Origin: Trichoplax sp. H2 | Taxonomy: Eukaryota > Placozoa > Uniplacotomia > Trichoplacea | Direction: 5' to 3' | NCBI GenBank assembly: GCA_003344405.1 | Contig: NOWV01000006.1 | Span: 930,001 to 994,000, forward strand | DNA: 64,000 nt | In this document: positions 1 through 12,067 of the stretch, piece by piece | Position numbering within the stretch: position 1 is the first letter of the stretch | How the letters are laid out: each line of letters begins with the position of its first letter | Translations under genes and position numbers: made by a program | The notes under the pieces: generated by a model | Told to the model about the DNA's origin: nothing | What the model saw: only the letters and a program-made list of their open reading frames with translations | Databases searched by the model: none

Positions 1-68
1 ACTCGTACCTTGGAATACCAGTTGATGCGAATCGAAAATAATATTAAAACTGTTTTTATTATGGCTAG

Positions 69-278
<210 letters not shown>

Positions 279-2174
279 GGAGATCTGTATAGACTATCCT
301 TTTACCCCTGCCTATCTTTTGCAGATACAACATAAACAATTTGATCATTTTTCTAACGCACCTGGATTTTAATATTTGGCGTTCTCCTAAAACTAAGCTA
401 CAGGCGCTATTTAACTTGAAATTATTTTTTACATACGCCGTCGTGTATTTTTAATGGTATAAGACGAGATTGGATCGATTGATATTCAGGAATATTTTAT
501 GTTGTCTACAAAGATGTTTGAAGAATTTGGTAATTTCGATTGGATACTTAAAGAAGTTGAATGCAAAGTGATCTAGATATTGGATTGCTTAAAATAATTC
601 GTATATATTATGTTTGCAATTTCGTATTGATTTTTATCATATGCTCGTCTAAATGCAGTTTTATCAAGGTTCAGAATGACCACGAATTATGATGTAGTTA
701 TTGTAGAAATTTTTTAATAAACAGACGTTTGTTTCTGAATTTAGAATCTAGAGTCTGTCTTCTAAGCGGTTTAGTTTAAAAAAACTCCCTGGTTAATTGC
801 TATATTAAGTTGTATTGTAAATTATATTAGTCTTTTAAGAAATAGTCTCTGTAGACTATTGAAACTTTGCAATAAAACTATATCGACATTCTATACTTTG
901 TAGCCTTTAAATTGTTTGTCAGTTATTTTATGCTATGATTTAGGGATGTTTTTGTTATGCACATGTTTTATATGATTAAGTAGACTGCTAAAGCAGCTAC
1001 AAACTGAATATCTATAAATTTTACGTTGAATTAAGATGAAATATGATGAGAAGTAATCTTGGTTAGTAAGTTATCAAGACTCCGTAATGAAATAGATACA
1101 GGATATTTGTTAGTACGACGATTAACTTTTACTTTAGTTAGCTAATTTTATACATCGCAGCTATCGTTAGTTGGCTACCGATTATCGGGAATATTAGAAT
1201 TATTTTTATCATTATAAATACTTCGAATATCCTGTAAGACAATTTATATAACATAACAAGACTTAGCACGTAAGAAATTTAATTAGAGTCGTTAAGTCTG
1301 TTCGAAGTATCAACACATTAGATAAAAAGTTCAATTTCTGATATCTGCTAGTCGACACTAAGGTGCCTTTCTTCGAAGTGATTTTACATACGTATATATT
1401 TTTATTGTGTCCAGAATTCTGGACTGCATCAAACTTCATAATTGAAATTTTAAACTGATAGTTAAATGAATGCTATTCTATGAGTCTACAGTAGTGTGAA
1501 GGATTCTGCAAAGAAATCTTTTGGATATTGATTTAATATTTGAAAAAGCTTAAGTTTTGCTTACATGCTGTAAGAGTTTTTAAAGCGAATAATCTTATTC
1601 TTTGTTTAGCAACCGATCTAGTACAAACTGTCAGTAGTCATCTAATAAGAATAGTAAATGAGTTTATCAATAAATAAATATGCGTATATTGGACATTTAT
1701 ATTTAAATACATGTATCGACGGTTCTAAGGTTGGTAGATCGTTAAACTCGAAAAGTTAATGTGTTTGGAAACTACCGTCTAATTATCTCGCCTTTAAAAA
1801 CATAGTGATACTCGCATATCCAAAAAATGCAGGCAAGGTAAATGCAGGAAAAATCTAAATGTTAGCATTCAAATCGCTTTAAAGGAACAGTCATTTACAT
1901 CTATAATCGTTATGCTATGAGCTAACATGTAGGTTAAGCATTGTACGTGCGGTATCGTAGGTATATCAGGAATTTATTGGAGAAGTATAATTTTTATTGG
2001 ATTGTTTAATTGCTTGCGATATATAATATCAATAGAGAATTTATAGGGCAATGAAACATCATATCGCGGAAAGGATAGCTTTGTAAAGAAAATGTTATTC
2101 TAGGAACTAAAATCATAAAAGAGTAACAAAATATCAAATCGGCTATGACGGGTAACTTAAATAAAATATTGTCC
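279..2174. other. Tail-to-tail gap MAN1A / DSTYK, no gene seen
   Basis: AT-rich sequence between two convergent stop codons. Both strands are dense in stops and I see no exon-like block. Candidate polyadenylation signals AATAAA for the mannosidase lie at 716-721 and 871-876. A small perfect hairpin (8-bp arms AATAGTCT/AGACTATT) lies at 841-860. No GTACW array is present. Confidence 0.6.
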
Positions 2175-5100
2175 TCATTTGTTGGAAACAATTTCATCCA
2201 ATTTCTTCGCAACTACGCCTGGAAGTGGGCGATGCTCTTGTTTTTCTGACCAACAGAGCGTCATAAGATTCCAGCAATCATCACTAAAGAACTGTAACTT
2301 TTCAGGACGACCACCAGATGCAACAAATCGCCATAAGTCCGTTTTCCTTTTGAAGTTGTTGTATGCATCAGGTAGAGTTACCTTACCAGCACATAGGTAC
2401 CTAAAATCAAATGGATAAAATAAATGCGAGCTGTTATTTGGTAAATCTTCAAGACCTGATATGGACTCTTAATCTTTACGTAATCAGAAATAAATACCAG
2501 AATAAGATACCAAACGCATATATGTCGACACTACTTTCATATTTTCCATCAAATACTTCCGGAGCCATATGAATAGGGGTACCAACTATACTGCCATTTA
2601 TCATGGATTCAGGTTTGCAAAATCCTAGATCGCTAATTTTAGCTCTGTTCGATTTATCTAGCTATGTAAAAGTTAATATAAATTTCATTTACTTCAAATT
2701 TTAGCAAATATCTACTAAGTGCGCTCCGCAACACATTATTGAATGAAGGAATCCATCGGCTCACCAAAACATTTTTTAATTTTATATCACGATGAATTAA
2801 TCCTTGGCTATGAAGAAATCGAATACCACTAATTACATCAACAGCTACCTATACCAAATATAAAATATTACATTGAGACGCTAAGACATCAGGTAAAAAT
2901 CGTCAATTAGGTAAGTATAGTTGAATACTACCATAAATTACCTGCAAACGTTGATCTATTGTCAATCCTCGCCTTATTCCGCTATGTAAATCTCGATGCA
3001 ATCTTTCAATTACTAAACATACAGCAACCTTGTGGGAGCTATATGAGCCATCAATAACAGAACCATAGAAGCTCACTATTCTTTCGTGATGTGGTAGATT
3101 TCTAAATAAGTACGATTAAAGAATGTGCCAAAATGTCCAATTCAATTTATAAGTCTGGAGTATATGTATGTAAAAGTAAATAAGATTATCGTTAGCTTGG
3201 AACCTTGCATAGTGAAATTCCAAGGCTAAATCATTGAAGTGTCTGTCATCTGGGGGTACTACGGACTTCAAACAGCATCGTGCATGACCAGCCCATGATC
3301 CTTGTACGGCATATACAACTCCATATTGTCCTCTACCTAATTCTCTACCACGCTGCGGAATCCCGTACTTACACAGATGGTATAAGGAAGTGCTAGTCAA
3401 AGAAAGACGCGCTAGCGTAGGCGCATAATAGGTCCGAACCTAAAATTAAATCGATAGTAATGCTATAACGTGGACCTCTTAGTAATACGTTACATGGTAT
3501 GTGTAACAAATGTAATCTTGACGTTATGTTTACGTTGGAAGTGATGTTAGTAGCGAAACAAACAACGGGCATGGCAAAGGATAATAAAAACGAAAAAAGT
3601 TCGGTTTTACCATTACCTCGGATAATCTTTCCTCGGTGGTAGTTATTCTGGTTCTGTGCCGATTTTCCAACATAGTTAACGCGGCGGTGAAAGTCTCATG
3701 CGATTTCTTAATTCTTTGCTTTAAATGGTTGGAAGCTTGTTTGGTGAATTGCAATATATTGATTGATTGTAAGGCTTCTAACGCAATGTTACTTTTCCAT
3801 TTCTTATCAATTACCGGTAAATCACCTCTTCTGATAGACTTAAAAGTAGATTTGATTTCATCCAATACGACTTTAATAATGGATGTAGTATGGGATACCG
3901 GCATGTCGACCTGAATAATAGATAAAAGATAGCGCAGATATATTGCAGCATCCTTTATCTACGTAAGCGAGAAATTTCGCGCTTTTTAAAACTGTACCTC
4001 TTTACCTCATATGCAACATCCAAGAATTCCTTTAGTGCTCGGCTAGCTCGGATTACTTCATGGTCTGCAGGTTGATTATTATTATTTACTTCTAAGTGTT
4101 CTACGCAACGTTTTAATGTTCCAGTAAAAGATTCTTGCAGTAGTTTGATTGATGCTACAATTTTTGAGGATATTTTCTTATAAAGCTCATCATATACAAT
4201 CCTGCCATTGAATAATCGTAATGAAATATAGATAGAATCTTAAGAAAGACAGTTTAATTGATATATGACCGAAGATTGAAGTTTGAGTGACGTTAGAATG
4301 TAAGTATAAACCTAAGATGTTTCATAATAAAACCAGTTGACACTCACTTTTCCACAAACTTTGTTATATGTTGTAATTGCACCCAAGTCTTTGGTTTATT
4401 ATCTTTATTAAGGAAATCGTTGGGTATTTCTACATTGATGACTTTTTCAACTATACTACTAGACCATCCTTGTACAGCTTCGTTTATGGCTTCATTAAAC
4501 TCCTGCAAAAACAGTGAAATTGTGCTGTGCATTGTTTCGATATTTTATAACTACTATATTATTATTTTAAATTATCAAATTAATGTATTAATCGTTCTCT
4601 TCGTCTAATTTATGTCATACCTTCTCCTTTTCACTAGTTATTTCGAGTAAACAACTATATAATTTTCTTTCGTGGTCTTTTACATAACGTACTCTCTTGG
4701 GAGTAATTTTCATATAACGTGACATATCTAACGTGTAAACATGCAGCATCTTCAGGTATCTTGTGCTAGTTAGATTTAGTAATGCCGTCAAGTTGCTTAG
4801 ATTCCAGTGTAACACTTTGTAACTGAACACTGCTAATTTAAATAAAAAATCTGATGATGAGGCAACAGTAACACAAATTTGGTTGCTTGAGAATTCGGAT
4901 AATGGAACGACATCTTCTGTAAAATACAATTTCGTTATTTACTGCACTTTGATAAAATTATAATTATTTAATACTATTTATGATTTCGGTAATTATTATC
5001 TCGATATCGGTAAGCTATTGACTAGTTTTTAAATCTGCAAAGATATATATTGCAAACAAGGTACTGTAATCAATTTAGCTTTTATTCATAGTAACGCGGT

Positions 5101-8084
5101 GAACGTAATTAATACGAATATCACGCAGGCGTTTCAAAATTTATTTTACCCTACCTATTATACAGTAGTCTTCCGATAGTAATGTGAATCCCATTTGAGT
5201 TAATTGATGGCGTATTTCATCGAGATTATGAGTACCATTTGGTGAAAGACTGTTGTTACAGAAAGGCACCTTATGAGATGAAATGGAAAAACTGTCAACG
5301 GTTTCGAGGATGTAATCATCGTCGTTAATATATTCGTCGTCTTCAAAAATATCATTAAAATCTTCGCGGCAGATGACTAGTAAAATTGGCCAGTCGTCGG
5401 CTGCTTCCTTAAGTAACTTGATCTTTTTCTCATCCTATTGTATAATAGCGAAATAAAAGTTACTAGTTACATAAATTGTGGAACTGGAATGGTAAATTAC
5501 TCATATGAAGCTATAAACTAGAATACAGTAATAGTTAATAACTGTATACTAATTATAATTGCGTCTGGTTGTGTAAACGGTTAATATCCTCAAAATAGTC
5601 GTAAAATGTAATGCTGTTATCTGACATATCGATATCTATTTAATGGTGAGATTTGTCGCAGTTGCCCTAACCAGGGACTCTAGGAGTCTGCCTAACCCTG
5701 ACTCCAGTGACGCCTTAGGTTAAGGGCATAGTCGTATACGAAAAAATGACGATAGGTGAATTATAATTATATAATCATACTGCTGCTTTATACTATACTA
5801 TAATAAATAAAGGTAGTAAAAGTACAATAAAGTTTATGCAAACTGAAATATCCTACTCTGTAAACAAGTGCTGTATGCAAAGTATCAAAAGCATGGGTTC
5901 GGCATGTAACAATAACAATTAGCATGACCTTACATTGCACCAATAGTGTACCATTTTAAAGCTAGTAATCTCTGGTTATTATTGCAAGAATGATTCTAGT
6001 CAAAATAATATATAACAAGGTAACGATGAGCTACCAGTTAACTATTTATTTCTTAATTATAATTATACATTGGGTTACAATATCATCCAATGGTTATTAA
6101 ACGGCAATGTCATTACTGATGATTTAATGATTAGAGAATAGTTCATTAATAATATAGCATACCACCTATACTGGTAGCAGTGTTAATGTCATTGGAACGA
6201 TACGCTACCAAAAGTATGATAATAACATGTAGGCAAATCAAAAAGTACCTCCATAGATGCAATGAATTACGGTAACAGCTGTATTGATAATTTAGCAACT
6301 GTAAAGTTAACGTATATTTATCCAACAGAAGGCTTAACGATACATCTGAGGTTTTTAGAATCCTTTAAATGCCAAGACAAATATGATCTAACTGTAAATA
6401 GCTGAAAATTTCATTTATTATAGTTCCGCATACAGCTTTATAGGGCATAACTGTAAATAATTTAATTTATAGTCTTATACGATTTTATAGGGTGTATTGA
6501 ATGGTGTCGTTAATAAAGAACGGCGAAGCATACTCATATCAGTTATTGTACAAATTTGAGGAAGGCTGCTAACGTACAGGATTATTGCAATGATAATGCT
6601 TAAATGAGTTTATTTGTAGCGTATACTGTAATTCCAAACTATGATTGACTGTTTTTAATTTTGAAACCCTTATTATAGGTACTACACAGTTAAAATGCTT
6701 ATGTAATGAAGGTAACAATTAGTCATAATTAGTTATCATGAATGTCTACTACCCTAGGCAATCAAATTTATGTTGTAATCTGAGCGTATTGCATATGTCT
6801 GTCAGAAACATATCGTTACTATCTTACGCTAGAATTCTCCGATGCACCGATGTACGGTATTTGGACACTTTTAGATTGTTCGGATCAGATCACGTAGCAA
6901 TTAGCAATATTGTGAAATCATCATTTCTAGTATTAAGCTTGAGTAGATAATTTATTTTATAATAATACTGATGGCTAAAAGTTTCAGCGTCTTGGTTTAA
7001 AGTAAACGAGCAACAGCACAATACCATAGTGAAAATTTTATTGTATGTACTGTCAAGTAATCAAAGTGAAAGAAATACCCGTATTGAATACGTATAGGCG
7101 TTATTTGTTGGAATATGGTTACACCTTAATTCGGTATACGCTTATGTACGCGTATTTTCGCTATGGGTACAGGAAAATAAAAGTTCTATAATAAATACTA
7201 ATATAAACTACAATGATTTAAAAAAAGATTGATGTTATTTAATTATACAGTATAATTTGTGGTGTAATACTGGTGTAATTAAAAATGTAAATTCAGTCTT
7301 TAGCCGTAATAAGCACTAGTGCGGTTTATTGTATTTGTTTCCGGTACTGTACCTTTTCTGTAATGATTGCTTTTTCGAGTAAGTAAACATAAATTGGCAA
7401 TCCTTCGCTCGCTAGTTGCTTCATAGAGATTTGATTTTCATTCTTCAAGGGGTAAGTTGCACTACAGCAAATCTGAACACCTCTTTTTAATAGCTTATTG
7501 CGACAATCAATGCACAAAATTCTATCGACCGGAGTAGTATCGTTTGCAGTTTCTTCAGGGCTGATTTGAAGATCAGCAGGTGCGATATTATCACTGCTTA
7601 AAACAGTCACATCGGTTGAACAAGCTTGAAACGATTCACAATTTGCATCTGTTCGGCTATCCCCGGTCGCTGAATTAGTGGTTGCGTGATGACCATATTT
7701 AATATTAATCGACTTCCATCCTAGTGCTTTGGTGCGTTCATCAGTACTACTCTTTACGTGCGAAAATTTTTCAATCATGTTATCATGTACGTCTGGAATC
7801 AAATGATAGCCGAGTATGAAGTTAGCCATTGAGTATTTGATTTTAGCTGAAAGTCCATCTAAGACAAATTTCGGGATTTTGTATAGTTGGTTTTGTAATT
7901 CTTCCTTTTCTTTCATTTTCATAAAGCCTCCCAAAATATCTTTAAATACGGGATCGAAGTGTTTACCATAATCTTCGAGTTTTTCAAAAATCTTCACGGT
8001 GTCAATGTAGGTTTTTCTAAGTAATGATAAATTGGTGTTGTAATCAGTAATAGCCTCGCAAAGTTTATGTCTTTGATGAGGCAT
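2175..8084 (-). CDS. DSTYK: Dual serine/threonine and tyrosine protein kinase
   Basis: DSTYK (RIPK5-type) kinase. I rebuilt 11 exons with consistent phases: 8084-7353, 5434-5155, 4916-4621, 4502-4348, 4201-4006, 3910-3617, 3439-3204, 3101-2942, 2848-2765, 2661-2498, 2400-2175. They total 2823 nt, 940 residues (human about 929). The C-terminal kinase domain shows the glycine loop GRGQYG, the lysine in [24 protein letters not shown], catalytic HRDIKLKN, the family-typical DLG in place of DFG ([10 protein letters not shown]), and MAPEVF. The N-terminal part has long helical segments, and the first exon ([19 protein letters not shown]) aligns with the human N-terminus by eye. The start is the first ATG in exon 1. 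A stop at 7326 just past the exon-1 donor (AAAAG|GTACAG) makes exon 1 look like a separate gene if unspliced. Intron 1 is 1.9 kb. DSTYK is divergent to HMGB. Confidence 0.93.
5435..7352 (-). other. Large first intron of DSTYK
   Basis: Unusually long intron for this gene, whose others are about 80-220 bp. I see no convincing coding block on either strand. The longest plus-strand frame (6738-6950) has no similarity I recognise. It contains a GC-rich foldback element (5664-5727) described separately. Confidence 0.6.
5664..5727. repeat. GC-rich foldback element
   Basis: An island of higher GC in AT-rich intron DNA. The ends pair: GCCCTAACC (5664-5672) with GGTTAAGGGC (5718-5727), one bulged base. 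An inner perfect hairpin GACTC-TAG-GAGTC sits at 5676-5688. The 10-mer ACCAGGGACT (5670-5679) is the reverse complement of a motif found twice in the DSTYK/HMGB repeat region (10454-10466 and 11408-11420), so it may be a remnant of the same small foldback family. Confidence 0.45.
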
Positions 8085-9493
8085 ACTGAGGAGTGATTCA
8101 TCAATGCAACTGAACGAATACCGTTTAAGTTTACAGTGCTGTAGCAACAGTACTTTTGACAGAGGTCATTACTTTACCGTACTAATATTACCGCACAACC
8201 AAAATACAATTCGAAATATGAAATTAAGGATCATCTATTTGAATAAAATGTAATTACTGTAGTGTAAATTGTCTTCGTCTCAATTTTATGTTACAACAGT
8301 AGTATCTCTTCACAAGATACACGATAAGTAAAATTGAATAATTTAATTAATTTAATTAATTAATTGAAATACAGTACAGTAATAAACTACTGTACAGTAT
8401 CTGTTGATTTTAGATTACTGATACTACTGTACAGTACAGTAAGTTAAGTACTGTACAGCACTACAGCATCAGCAACATTGCGGAGACAATATTGTGATGA
8501 GCGCATTGCGTTCAGGTTATTTATTCATTATTTACTTATCATTTATTTATTTATGTTTATATTCTCTCCCTTTTCTTTAGAAGTCTCTGATGATAATATT
8601 GTCGTGATCCCTAAAAATTAAATTCCTATGGATTAGCACACTTAACTAGTTCACGGCTTATTGCAATTTGCAGCAAACATGGGGGTCAACAGCAGTACAG
8701 CACCCTGCAACGGGTTCGTTATTTCCACTCAACGATAATACAGTATTTTCATTCTTCGTAACCGTACGTACTCGTACATACAGTACTGTACAGTAGTATC
8801 ACTAGTGTGGTAATTGTCACTAAGTTAATCTTTATTATTAGTGATTAATTTTTTTCATTTGCGGTTAATTGGTCACAATTAGTCATAATCACCATAACTG
8901 TACTGTACTGTGTGTCTGTGTATAAATATGAGACCTGACTGTACAGTACTGTACTGTACAGTATTCATATTCACAAATAGCCCACAGTACAGTACAGTAC
9001 AGTACATTGTACAGTGTACTGTACACCCGCACAGTACTGTACAGTACAGTACAGTATATTGTGTTATGGTATTACTGTATGTATTGTGTGCGTACAGTAC
9101 TGTACAGTATAGTGTTTCTATTAGTTTTTAGGTCTAATTTACGCTTCTTCCTCCTTGTACATAAATTTCGTCGTAAAAGCAAAAATCGACAATGCACATT
9201 GGCAGTGGCTGTGCAGTAAGTTAGGATTGTCGGTCACTAAATATCAGCGTGGAAATCTACTGTACTGTATAATGCCTATAAGAACAGTAAACAATACCTG
9301 CGGTTATCACCTAAAATCTAACACTAAGCACGGGGAGAATAGGATCAGAACCAGTAGATATACTGTACTGTACAATAGGAACATTTAATAAAATTAGTTA
9401 ATGATAGCTCGTAACTGGTCATGCGAATTCGTAGAAGTGAATATAGTCTTGCTTGCTTATCTCGCATTAGTATGAGGCAGTTCTGTAGGATTG

Positions 9494-9587
9494 TACGGGA
9501 ATTCATAATAAGTTGCAATAATTATAATTATAGTTAAAAATACGGGAATTCATAATAAGTTGCAATAATTATAATTATAGTTAAAAA
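9494..9587. repeat. Perfect 47-bp tandem duplication
   Basis: The 47 bases at 9494-9540 (beginning TACGGGAATTCATAATAAG) are repeated immediately at 9541-9587. The copies look identical, which implies a recent event. The unit is unrelated to the surrounding GTACW pentamers. Confidence 0.9.
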
Positions 9588-9721
9588 TTGAACTTATAAT
9601 ATTATATCATGTAGAATTGAATCAGGAGTTATTATTACCAGTATGGTCAAAACTCGAGAGTACTGTACACTTGTACAGTGTACATACGGTACAGTACAGT
9701 ATAATCCTACACTAGTGCGAG

Positions 9722-9777
9722 TTATCACAGGTTACTACATCTAAAGAGTATAAATCTTTTACTCTTTAGTGTGATAA
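9722..9777. repeat. Two-tier hairpin in the array region
   Basis: The inner perfect stem is CTAAAGAGTA (9741-9750) with TACTCTTTAG (9760-9769). The outer stem is TTATCACA (9722-9729) with TGTGATAA (9770-9777). An 11-base unpaired segment lies on the 5' side only. This is the form of a short foldback or MITE remnant. Confidence 0.6.
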
Positions 9778-10154
9778 TGGCGATAGTAGTGATTATATTT
9801 TATACTTGATTTGAAATGTTTATACAGTACGTAAAAAGGCGGTTAGAGTACTGTACAGAACAGTACAGTACCTACAGTATAAGTATAGTGTACAGTACTG
9901 TACAGTACAGTACACATACTGTACTGTATACGTACAGTATTTACATTGTCTAAAAGTACAGTATTCGCATAAATTTACGGTATTTGATGAGATTGCAAAA
10001 GATGTTGCCATTAATATCCATTTAGTTATTTATTTATTTATTTGCATACAGTATTCTGTACAGTACAGTACTGTACACATAAATTTTGTTTATTGATGTG
10101 CTGTACAGTACAGTACTGTACTATACGCTCTGCAGTAAAATCAGTACAGTACTA

Positions 10155-10250
10155 TAAATAAATGAATACAAGTTACGTACTGTACACTCAGTACAGTGTA
10201 CACTGTACAGTACAGTACCGTACTGTACGTAACTTGTATTCATTTATTTA
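10155..10250. repeat. Foldback with perfect 26-bp arms enclosing GTACW units
   Basis: The left arm 10155-10180 (TAAATAAATGAATACAAG then TTACGTAC) is the exact reverse complement of the right arm 10225-10250. The 44-base loop is itself made of GTACW-type units and can pair internally. Arms this long and perfect outside the pentamer grammar suggest a mobile foldback element, or an inversion-duplication within the array. Confidence 0.85.
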
Positions 10251-10329
10251 TTTACTTAATCAAGCACATCCATCAGGATACTGTACTAATACGCATACAG
10301 TACTGATGGCTGTAGTAAGTACGGTCAAT

Positions 10330-10369
10330 GACTACTAAATCTTACCATACTGTATAAGATTTAATAGTC
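10330..10369. repeat. 15-bp inverted repeat (GACTACTAAATCTTA type)
   Basis: The left arm 10330-10344 and right arm 10355-10369 pair over 15 bp with one mismatch around a 10-base loop. The GACTAYTAAA start is shared with the palindrome at 21050-21086. Confidence 0.6.
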
Positions 10370-12067
10370 CATGGTACCGTACACTGTACAGCCCAGTATC
10401 AACACTGGTACAGACACACAATGCGGGACGGGGCTGAAAGTTTTTTTCGTTTATAGTCCCTGGTACAGTACAGTATGGTCTCTGTATCGAGAATGCCCAT
10501 TTTCATTTGCATATTCGTCCGCTATTATACTGTGCTGTACTATACTGTACAGTAATGCCCCGAATTAGGGCAATTTTAGAGATTGCAATGAACGGTTTTG
10601 TAGTAGTTTACTGCAATTTTTGATATTTTGATAGTTATACGGTAAGCAGACAGCACGATACAGCACAAATACTTACAGATTGCGTCAGCATTATAGAGCA
10701 GTGATGTCCCCCTCTATTATCGTGAGTACTGTACTGTATTAAAACGATCCTGTCATATGCTTGATCAATTAGCTAGGACTAATTTTCTCTTGACGCTAAT
10801 ACAAATTGACGTAAACAGCTACTGCGCAGTACACTACATACTATATTGTTATATCGGATCGCGCGCTTCTTTTGCCGTACAGTACAGTACATGTATTGTA
10901 CTTACAGTACAGTACTATACAAAGAGCGTGTAGAAATTTAATTCAGATTTTTCAAAGTGAAATGAAAATGGCAAAAGTTCGTGGATTTTATTTAATTTTT
11001 TTATTGTACAAAGTACGGTCAGGGATTACTAAGAAGAAAGAGAGGGACCGATAACGGTCGTTCAGTATATTAAAAATGAGTGGTCTGACTATTTTGCTGG
11101 TCATCTCAGCTGAACCGTATGTCTGGAACCATACACTATACTGTCCAAGATTTTCGTCCAAATTAGCCGCTTGGTTGGTTTTGTACTGTATACTGTATAT
11201 TGTACAGTGTTAGTATACGGTTTCGGTAGTACAGTACTCTACAGTACTGTACTGTATCGTACAGTATATTAGAATGATCAGAAAAATGATAAGCCCACTA
11301 TTATTTTGCACTGAATGGTCGCTAGACCTGACAAAGGTTCGGTTCGGTTCGAACCGTTATGATCTATATTGGTCGCTACCGCGTCCCTCTCTCTTTCTAC
11401 ACTGTCGTAGTCCCTGGTACGGTGCTTTTATTTACGCGTGGTACAGTACTGTACTGTACAGTACTGTGCAGTTAAATAAAGCTATTGTTCACAATGAGTA
11501 CTGTACTGTACAGTACAGTACAGTACAGTACAGTACAGTACACGTGTACAGTACAGCACTGTACTGTACAGTACGGTACAGTACAGTAATAAGGTACAGT
11601 AGTGCGGAACGTTGTGTACTGTACTGTACAGTATTGTACGATGATTTTTGTTTTTCATTCTCAATTTTGACTGGCTAGTATGCTTGCGGATCAAACTCAG
11701 AGAGACGCTATTGGTTGACAATGCTTATGTGAGCACGCGCACAACACCATCTGTTCAGCTATTGTAGTTTACAGTTTGTATTTTTCAGTGAAAAGTCTTT
11801 TTTGATTGTGATCTAAAAGATCTATATAGCGTACCTCTAATATTTCTGTCAATTGGTATACGCTATTATACAGTAAGTTCCTTATAGCGGTTTTTTCTGT
11901 CATAAACGCGCGCGTTCTTATTAGTCCTCGTTTTTTTCTAAGCACACTATCGAATTTTCAGGAAAAGGTCTTGTATAGGATATCTTATTTAAAGATTTTC
12001 CATAAATATATTTGAAAGCTTTCTTGTGCAGTTAGAGTGGTTGCTGTATTCTTGCAATTCAATTAAA

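Larger units (their letters stand above)
8368..11642. repeat. GTACW palindromic array, DSTYK/HMGB divergent gap
   Basis: The largest array in the window. Dozens of runs of the pentamer GTACW (seen as TACTG/TACAG) are interspersed with unique AT-rich sequence. The longest uninterrupted run is about nine units at 11498-11542. Runs cluster at 8369-8460, 8770-9120, 9660-9710, 9845-9945, 10050-10250, 10860-10920, 11180-11270 and 11440-11640. It fills most of the 3.98-kb gap between the DSTYK start (8084) and the HMGB start (12068). Apparent open frames here (for example 8910-9131, 11274-11678, 11482-11721) are low-complexity translations rich in Y, C, T, V and L, and are not genes. Confidence 0.9.

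Noticed and set aside
6738-6950. 70-residue plus-strand frame in DSTYK intron 1
   Set aside because: No recognisable motif, no splice or promoter context; consistent with chance.
8341-8366. AATT-type repeat TTAATTAATTAATTAATT and the similar one at 25550-25572
   Set aside because: Simple AT-rich microsatellites without further structure.
11330-11360. GGTTCGGTTCGGTTCGAACC resembling a tRNA T-arm
   Set aside because: No cloverleaf, no A-box at the proper distance and no acceptor stem; it is a short tandem GGTTC with a palindromic end.
8910-11721. Open frames such as 8910-9131, 9007-9219, 9820-10011, 11274-11678 and 11482-11721
   Set aside because: They are translations of GTACW repeats (endless Tyr-Cys-Thr-Val-Leu mixtures), present in several frames at once, many lacking a real ATG.
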